Assembly (NCBI GenBank): GCA_002483105.1
Contig: DLHG01000015.1
Span: forward strand, 380,197 to 444,196
DNA length: 64,000 nucleotides
Direction of reading: 5' to 3'
From: Bacteroidetes bacterium UBA7674
Lineage (GTDB): Bacteria; Bacteroidota; Bacteroidia; Chitinophagales; Chitinophagaceae
Shown here: piece by piece, positions 59,791 through 64,000 of the stretch
Position numbering within the stretch: position 1 is the stretch's first letter
Layout of the letters: every line of letters begins with the position of its first letter
Program-made: the position numbers and the translations under genes
Notes under the pieces: generated by a model
Databases searched by the model: none
Seen by the model: the letters and a program-made list of their open reading frames with translations, nothing else
Told to the model about the DNA's origin: nothing

Positions 59791-59988
59791 TTATTTGTCT
59801 AAAAGACCAGCAGCCATCTGATCGCGATATATCGCTTTCAGAACTTTTTTACGATGGCGAACTGAAGGCTTGATAAAAGCTTGACGCTCACGTAACTGAT
59901 TGAGTGTGCGTGACTTTTCGTACTTCTTTTTGTACTTTTTAAGCGCTTTGTCTATGTTTTCGCAATCTTTAGAATCGATGATCAGCAT
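59791..59988 (-). CDS. rpsU: 30S ribosomal protein S21
   Basis: The 65-residue basic product begins MLIIDSKDCENIDKALKKYKKKYEKSRTLNQLRERQAFIKPSVRHRKK in overlapping blocks: 'ENIdKALkryKkk' and 'lR.rqaf.KpS..RR.k' are the S21 family core. S21 joins the 30S platform late and is near the anti-Shine-Dalgarno; in Bacteroidota it takes part in sequestering that sequence. It is driven by a well-formed promoter at 60023-60053. Confidence 0.95.
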   Translation of the reverse strand: MLIIDSKDCENIDKALKKYKKKYEKSRTLNQLRERQAFIKPSVRHRKKVLKAIYRDQMAAGLLDK

Positions 59989-60022
59989 AATTGTATACCC
60001 CCTTTTAAGGAATTTGGGATGG

Positions 60023-60053
60023 CAAAGGTAAGGAATTTCACAATTCCAACAAA
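60023..60053 (-). promoter_or_regulatory. Promoter of rpsU
   Basis: The reverse strand reads TTTG (60053-60050), 19 bases, then TACCTTTG (60030-60023). Both elements and the spacing match the Bacteroidota consensus; the ATG follows 35 bases later. Confidence 0.65.
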
Positions 60054-60080
60054 CTTTTAGGCGATACTATCTAAAGTCCA

Positions 60081-60088
60081 TAATTTTG
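60081..60088 (+). promoter_or_regulatory. Candidate -7 element for the lipoprotein-ribE unit
   Basis: TAATTTTG is an exact TAnnTTTG match 42 bases ahead of the ATG at 60131, with a weak TTTA near the -33 position. Confidence 0.42.
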
Positions 60089-60130
60089 AATGTATTATTA
60101 CGTTAGGTAATTAGATAAGTAAAGGAGCAA

Positions 60131-60658
60131 ATGCGATATATATTATTTTTTATTCTTTTTTCTGCAGGACTCGTTTCCTGTAAAAAAGTGATGGATCCGG
60201 ACGCACAAACCTATGAGGGTCAGGATACACCTTATTGTAATGATCCTGAAGCTATTAATTACAACCATAATTTTCCCGGAACAGCGGCTAATGCTACCTG
60301 CATTTTTCCTACAGATCCATTTACCGGATTATATGCTCTTGCCGACACCGTATATACGGCAGACTTTGCTTCCTACTATATTCTAAGTGATACAGTAAGG
60401 GTATATCCTCTTTCTAAAACACATATGGCATTGATCGGATTTTGTGGACAATTTGATTCTCTGAAACTCACTGCAGGGCGTTACTATAGGGCCAACCTGG
60501 ATAGTACTACCTCTATGGGGCAATTCCTTTGCAACCCTAAGGACACTATCAGTGGCATCCTTAAAAGTGATTCCATAGGCCTGAGGATAGACTTTACTTT
60601 ACATAGCGACACTGCCGGTACTAAATACCATAAAGGCACAGGCATAAGAATTCAATAG
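60131..60658 (+). CDS. Lipoprotein with a Cys-DPxAxNYN motif
   Basis: The 175-residue product has a lipoprotein signal (YILFFILFSAGLVSCKKVMDPD, lipobox LVSC). Then TPYCNDPEAINYNHNFPGTAANATCIFPTDPF matches the 'C.dp.AiNYnp.a....gtC.y' repeat found in many secreted Bacteroidota proteins. The rest, LYALADTVYTADFASYYILSDTVRVYP and onward, is beta-rich, lipocalin-like in rhythm, with a Cys pair. It is not recognised further. It lies 2 bases before riboflavin synthase, so is probably co-transcribed, although no shared task is obvious. Confidence 0.75.
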   Translation: MRYILFFILFSAGLVSCKKVMDPDAQTYEGQDTPYCNDPEAINYNHNFPGTAANATCIFPTDPFTGLYALADTVYTADFASYYILSDTVRVYPLSKTHMALIGFCGQFDSLKLTAGRYYRANLDSTTSMGQFLCNPKDTISGILKSDSIGLRIDFTLHSDTAGTKYHKGTGIRIQ

Positions 60659-60660
60659 AC

Positions 60661-61254
60661 ATGTTTACAGGCATAATAGAAACCGAAGGCACCGTGAACG
60701 AGATCGTGCCTAATGGCAGCAATATAGATTTCTGGATAGAAACGGAAAAGGCCCTTGGGTTAAAAGTTGACCAGTCGGTAGCGCACAATGGCGTATGCCT
60801 GACCGTAGTAGAGATAGTTGGCAAATGCTACCGGGTGACCGCAGTAGCCGAAACACTGGCAAAAACCAACCTGGGCAAGTGGCAGGAAGAAGATGTAGTG
60901 AACCTGGAGCAGGCGATGAAGGTGGGTGACAGGCTTGACGGGCACTTTGTACAAGGCCATGTGGACTGCATAGGCCAGTGCATAGAGAAACAAAAGCTGG
61001 AAGGCAGCTGGCTGTTCCGATTCCAATTCCCTGAGGAATATGCCGCCCTGGTAATAGAGAAAGGCAGCATTTGTATTAATGGTGTAGCTCTTACAGTATT
61101 TAATGTAGGCAGAAATGAATTTACTGTTACCATAATCCCCTATACCTACAACCACACCAATTTCAGCTTTATAGACAAAGGCTCTGAGGTGAATATAGAG
61201 TTCGATGTTCTGGGGAAATATATCCTGCGCCAGCAATCTCTGCGCAATAGCTGA
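60661..61254 (+). CDS. ribE: Riboflavin synthase, alpha subunit
   Basis: The 197-residue product begins MFTGIIETEGTVNEI, the invariant start of the alpha subunit, and has two lumazine-binding repeats. Repeat one has SVAHNGVCLTVVEIVGKCYRV with LAKTNLGKW and DRLDGHFVQGHVDCIGQC; repeat two has GSICINGVALTVFNVGRNEFTVTIIPYTYNHTNFS. It converts two lumazines to riboflavin and pyrimidinedione. Other riboflavin genes are not nearby. No FMN riboswitch was seen upstream. Confidence 0.96.
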   Translation: MFTGIIETEGTVNEIVPNGSNIDFWIETEKALGLKVDQSVAHNGVCLTVVEIVGKCYRVTAVAETLAKTNLGKWQEEDVVNLEQAMKVGDRLDGHFVQGHVDCIGQCIEKQKLEGSWLFRFQFPEEYAALVIEKGSICINGVALTVFNVGRNEFTVTIIPYTYNHTNFSFIDKGSEVNIEFDVLGKYILRQQSLRNS

Positions 61255-61283
61255 TAAAAAACTTATATTGCAAGCGATTTTTA

Positions 61284-61306
61284 CGAATACAGCTAAGCTG
61301 TATTCG
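61284..61306. promoter_or_regulatory. Perfect 11-bp palindrome ahead of the CrtI-like gene
   Basis: CGAATACAGCT and AGCTGTATTCG flank a single A. It is 25 bases before the CrtI-like ATG and 29 after ribE. It has no T-run on the plus strand, so an operator for a dimeric regulator is as likely as a terminator for ribE. Confidence 0.5.
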
Positions 61307-61331
61307 ATATGGATTTACCCCTTTTCTTTTT

Positions 61332-63089
61332 ATGCAAAAAATAGAGTTGAAATCTAGCTACGATGTCGTAGTTATTGGTGCAGGTGTTGGCGGGCTTACA
61401 GCGGCTTCGTTATTAAGCAGGTTTGGTTACTCTGTTTGTGTTCTGGAAAAGGAGCCGCATGAAGGCGGTTACCTTGCAGGCTTCAGAAGAAAAGACTTCC
61501 GTTTTGATACCGCCCTCCACTGGTTGAACCAATGTGCCCCCGGAGGAATGGCTGAAAAAGTTTTCCGTATCCTGGGCAGCGATTCTCCTAAAGTTATTCC
61601 ACAGACGCGTATACGCCGCTATAAGGGTGAAACGCACGACTACCTGCTTACTAATAATCCGGAAGAACTTAAGGCAGAATTAATAGAACGATTTCCGCAT
61701 GAGAAGGATGGCATCATCCGCTTCTTTAAAGCCGCGAAACGCCTGGGCTACTCCTTTGATAATTTCGGGCATACTTTCCGGACGGAGGAGACCATGAATT
61801 TCTTCCAAAAGTTGTCCAATAAAATGAAGCTGTTGAAATTCGCGCTTCCCTTTATTCAATTTGTGGGTTACGAAGGCGAGAAAGGAATTAAAAAAGGGCT
61901 GAATAAATATTTCAAAGACGAAGAGATACATAAAATATTTTCGGGTGATACAGAACTGCTTTCCTGCCTGATACCTATTGGCTGGGCATACTTTGGCGAT
62001 TTCCAATCCCCTCCTAAAGGTGGCGGCCAGGTAATACCTGAGTGGATGAGGTACATTGTTGAGTATTATAACAATGACCTTTTCTTTAAGTGCAACGTAA
62101 AACAGATACTCCTGGAGGGTAATACTGCCAAAGGGGTAGAGTTTGAGCACAGGGGAGAAACATTTAAGGTGAATAGCCGCTTTGTAATAGCAGCCTGTGA
62201 TATAGAGCTGCTGTATGAAAAACTATTACCCTCCACTGCCATACCGGATAAACTAAAAAACAAACTTCGTGCTGCCGACCTTTATAGTTCGTCAGTAACA
62301 GTATCTATCGCATTGGATTGCCCTCCTGAGCAACTGGGCTTTAATGAAGAACTGGTGCATCTCTCCAGCGAGATAGTGCCGAGGGATGAGCAGTGCGGTG
62401 GCGATCCCAATAAGACTGAAATCTCGATTCTTGCGCCATCCTTCCGGGACAAATCATTAGCACCGGAGGGACAAGGCACCATAGTGTTGTTCATGCCTGC
62501 GTTTATGCACTTGAACAATAACTGGGAAGCAGAAATAGATGAACACGGTAATTATGTTCGCGGCGATGAATACAATGAATTGAAGAACAGCGTAGCAGAG
62601 ATACTCATCAAACGAGTGGAAGAGCAGGTTGCACCCGGCCTAAAAGAGCATATCATTTTTTATGATGTAGCCACACCGGTTACACACTGGCGATATACCA
62701 GCAATAAGAACGGCACCATGATGGGTGCCAAACCGGGAAGAGCGAATATGCAGAATAAAATAGCCCATTACCAGACACCTGTTAAGAACCTGATACTAGG
62801 TGGGCATTGGGCAGAACTAGGCGGTGGTGTACCAATAGCCGTAAAGGCAGGTGCCAATGCAGCGTTGATAGTGTTGAAACAAGAGAACAAAGCGGCATTC
62901 CAACTATTAGCCGACTATATGGATGGCAAAACAGAAGAGCACACGATACTCAACTCTCCGCTATATAAACCATATGATAACTCATGGGTGATGGAACCAA
63001 CTCCTGCACAGAAAAAAGCTGCACGTACCGCATTGAAGCAACAGGCAGAACAGGATGAACAAGAAGAAGAACACGAGGAGCAACTCTAA
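61332..63089 (+). CDS. FAD-dependent oxidoreductase, phytoene desaturase/retinol saturase family
   Basis: The 585-residue protein starts with the FAD site YDVVVIGAGVGGLTAASLLSRFGYSVCVLEKEPHEGGYLAGF, the CrtI/RetSat type. The C-terminal FAD-contact block is NLILGGHWAELGGGVPIAVKAGANAALI. Between are DTALHWLNQCAPGG and CDIELLYEKLLPS. Members desaturate, saturate or isomerise carotenoid and retinoid chains. No crtB or other pigment gene is adjacent, so the substrate is unknown. The C-terminus ends in an acidic tail (EQDEQEEEHEEQL). A palindrome lies just upstream. Confidence 0.85.
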   Translation: MQKIELKSSYDVVVIGAGVGGLTAASLLSRFGYSVCVLEKEPHEGGYLAGFRRKDFRFDTALHWLNQCAPGGMAEKVFRILGSDSPKVIPQTRIRRYKGETHDYLLTNNPEELKAELIERFPHEKDGIIRFFKAAKRLGYSFDNFGHTFRTEETMNFFQKLSNKMKLLKFALPFIQFVGYEGEKGIKKGLNKYFKDEEIHKIFSGDTELLSCLIPIGWAYFGDFQSPPKGGGQVIPEWMRYIVEYYNNDLFFKCNVKQILLEGNTAKGVEFEHRGETFKVNSRFVIAACDIELLYEKLLPSTAIPDKLKNKLRAADLYSSSVTVSIALDCPPEQLGFNEELVHLSSEIVPRDEQCGGDPNKTEISILAPSFRDKSLAPEGQGTIVLFMPAFMHLNNNWEAEIDEHGNYVRGDEYNELKNSVAEILIKRVEEQVAPGLKEHIIFYDVATPVTHWRYTSNKNGTMMGAKPGRANMQNKIAHYQTPVKNLILGGHWAELGGGVPIAVKAGANAALIVLKQENKAAFQLLADYMDGKTEEHTILNSPLYKPYDNSWVMEPTPAQKKAARTALKQQAEQDEQEEEHEEQL

Positions 63090-63118
63090 AGCTGCTGACA
63101 AATTCTTACTTTAGCAAC

Positions 63119-64000
63119 ATGCGGATAGCCTTTGATGCAAAAAGAGCTTACCAGAACAATACAGGACTGGGGAATTACAGTCGGCGGCTGATAGACAGGC
63201 TGGCGGCGGACTTCCCCGAGCATCAGTATTTTGCGATGGCTCCAAAGAAAACATCATTATATACGCCCGCATCAGGCAACATACAAACGATCACACCAAC
63301 GGGCATATCGAAAATTTTCTCTTCGGTGTGGAGAAGTAATTGGGTAAAAAGTGATCTGAAGAAACTGAAAATTGATCTGTACCACGGCCTTAGCCATGAG
63401 ATACCAATATGTATACAAGACACCGGGATCAGGTCTGTAGTAACCATGCATGATCTTATTTTTGAGTATTACCCTTCGCATTTTAAGGCAGTAGATGTAG
63501 CTATATACCGGAAGAAATTCAAGTACGCGGCTAAACATGCTGATAGAATAATTACCGTAAGCCAGCAGACAAAAGATGACCTCGTAAAGCTGTATCATAC
63601 ACCTGCTGATAAGATAGACGTATGCTATACCGCAGCCGACGAAGCGTTCGAGCACCTGCATACCGAAGAAGAAAAAGCGAGGATCAGAATCAAGTATAAA
63701 CTACCGCAACAGTTTTTCCTGTCCGTTGGTTCTGTCATTGAACGTAAGAACCTGCTAAATATCTGCAAAGCAATAAAAGCACTAAAAGGCAAACTTGATA
63801 TTCCACTTGTGGTAATTGGCGGCATTAATACCGCTTATGCCCTGCAGGTAAAAAACTATATTAAAGAACAGGGCTTAGAAAACGACGTCCTCTTCATGGC
63901 CGACAGGCCTGAGAGCAATGAACCTGATTTCAAAAACTCCAAAGACATACCGGCAATCTATCAATGCGCGACTGCTATGGCCTATCCATCGGTGTACGAA
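63119..64000 (+). CDS. Glycosyltransferase family 1/4 (runs off the window)
   Basis: The frame opens at the ATG at 63119 and runs 294 codons to the window edge. It begins MRIAFDAKRAYQNNTGLGNYSRRL, the usual start of GT4 mannosyltransferase-like proteins ('FdAkR.y.n.tGLGnysr.L'). SVVTMHDLIFEYYP, ADRIITVSQQTKDDLVKLY and FFLSVGSVIERKNLLNICKAI follow, then DIPAIYQCATAMAYPSVYE, cut just where the GT4 catalytic E-x7-E loop would complete. Cytoplasmic, adding a sugar to a lipid- or polysaccharide-linked acceptor. Confidence 0.9.
   Translation, partial: MRIAFDAKRAYQNNTGLGNYSRRLIDRLAADFPEHQYFAMAPKKTSLYTPASGNIQTITPTGISKIFSSVWRSNWVKSDLKKLKIDLYHGLSHEIPICIQDTGIRSVVTMHDLIFEYYPSHFKAVDVAIYRKKFKYAAKHADRIITVSQQTKDDLVKLYHTPADKIDVCYTAADEAFEHLHTEEEKARIRIKYKLPQQFFLSVGSVIERKNLLNICKAIKALKGKLDIPLVVIGGINTAYALQVKNYIKEQGLENDVLFMADRPESNEPDFKNSKDIPAIYQCATAMAYPSVYE

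Noticed and set aside
60659..60661. FMN riboswitch for ribE
   Set aside because: ribE starts 2 bases after the lipoprotein gene and no long structured leader is present there or ahead of 60131.
1..64000. tRNA or rRNA genes
   Set aside because: The intergenic stretches were read for T-loop-like GGTTCGAATCC and cloverleaf ends and none was found; a tRNAscan-SE and Infernal run would be decisive.

Overview
The window looks like a chromosomal segment of a Bacteroidota bacterium, most likely from the Chitinophagales/Sphingobacteriia side (lineage is inference). The reasons are: a gingipain-type sortase next to a PorV-like barrel (type IX secretion), a cargo protein with a type IX C-terminal sorting domain, many lipoproteins with a CKK- or CN-type N-terminus, Bacteroidota-only families (DUF6089, DUF4159, BT_3928, DUF1599), the rpsU-xer-hpf cluster, and many TAnnTTTG promoter elements, two of them with a TTTG element 19-20 bases upstream. 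No rRNA, tRNA, CRISPR array, transposase or prophage was seen.

Layout. 1-7724: 5' end of tyrS, then a PorV2-like barrel, a PorU2-like sortase and a DUF6089 barrel. 7725-8288: a GIY-YIG nuclease gene enclosed by perfect 31-bp inverted repeats, followed by an 18-bp hairpin. 8289-14425: hisS with a tyrosine phosphatase, a glycosyltransferase, DUF4159, rsmE, an ECF sigma factor and two small unknown genes. 14815-31142: a complete minus-strand division and cell wall (dcw) operon, mraZ-rsmH-ftsL-ftsI-murE-mraY-murD-ftsW-murG-murC-ftsQ-ftsA-ftsZ, ended by a terminator and preceded by four 10-bp-spaced candidate MraZ boxes; murF and ddl are absent. 31439-36600: bamD-rpoZ, a HAD nucleotidase, DUF721, rpsO and pnp. 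36683-37441: an AT-rich AbiV/HEPN-like defence gene standing alone. 37598-43754: a secreted sugar-dehydrogenase-like protein, a lipoprotein and a large SWIM-SNF2 helicase. 43852-47105: a phosphate uptake module (PiT, DUF47, porin O/P). 47333-55622: a lone DppB-type permease with a DoxX/thioredoxin-like protein, DUF1599, folP, a monooxygenase-like protein, a GNAT-like protein with a small unknown partner, and a membrane-anchored extracytoplasmic protein. 55695-61254: a DEDDh exonuclease/GIY-YIG fusion, a PQQ-type propeller lipoprotein, hpf-xer-rpsU, a lipoprotein and riboflavin synthase. 61332-64000: a CrtI/RetSat-like oxidoreductase and a truncated glycosyltransferase.

Most of the window is housekeeping. 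The accessory signals most worth attention are the GIY-YIG cassette (matched inverted repeats, a further inverted repeat over its own start codon, and a diverged copy of the repeat 6.5 kb away), the AbiV-like gene with an R-x4-H motif, the MraZ box array, and several long palindromes in intergenic DNA. All family names come from reading the translated sequence; no database search was run.
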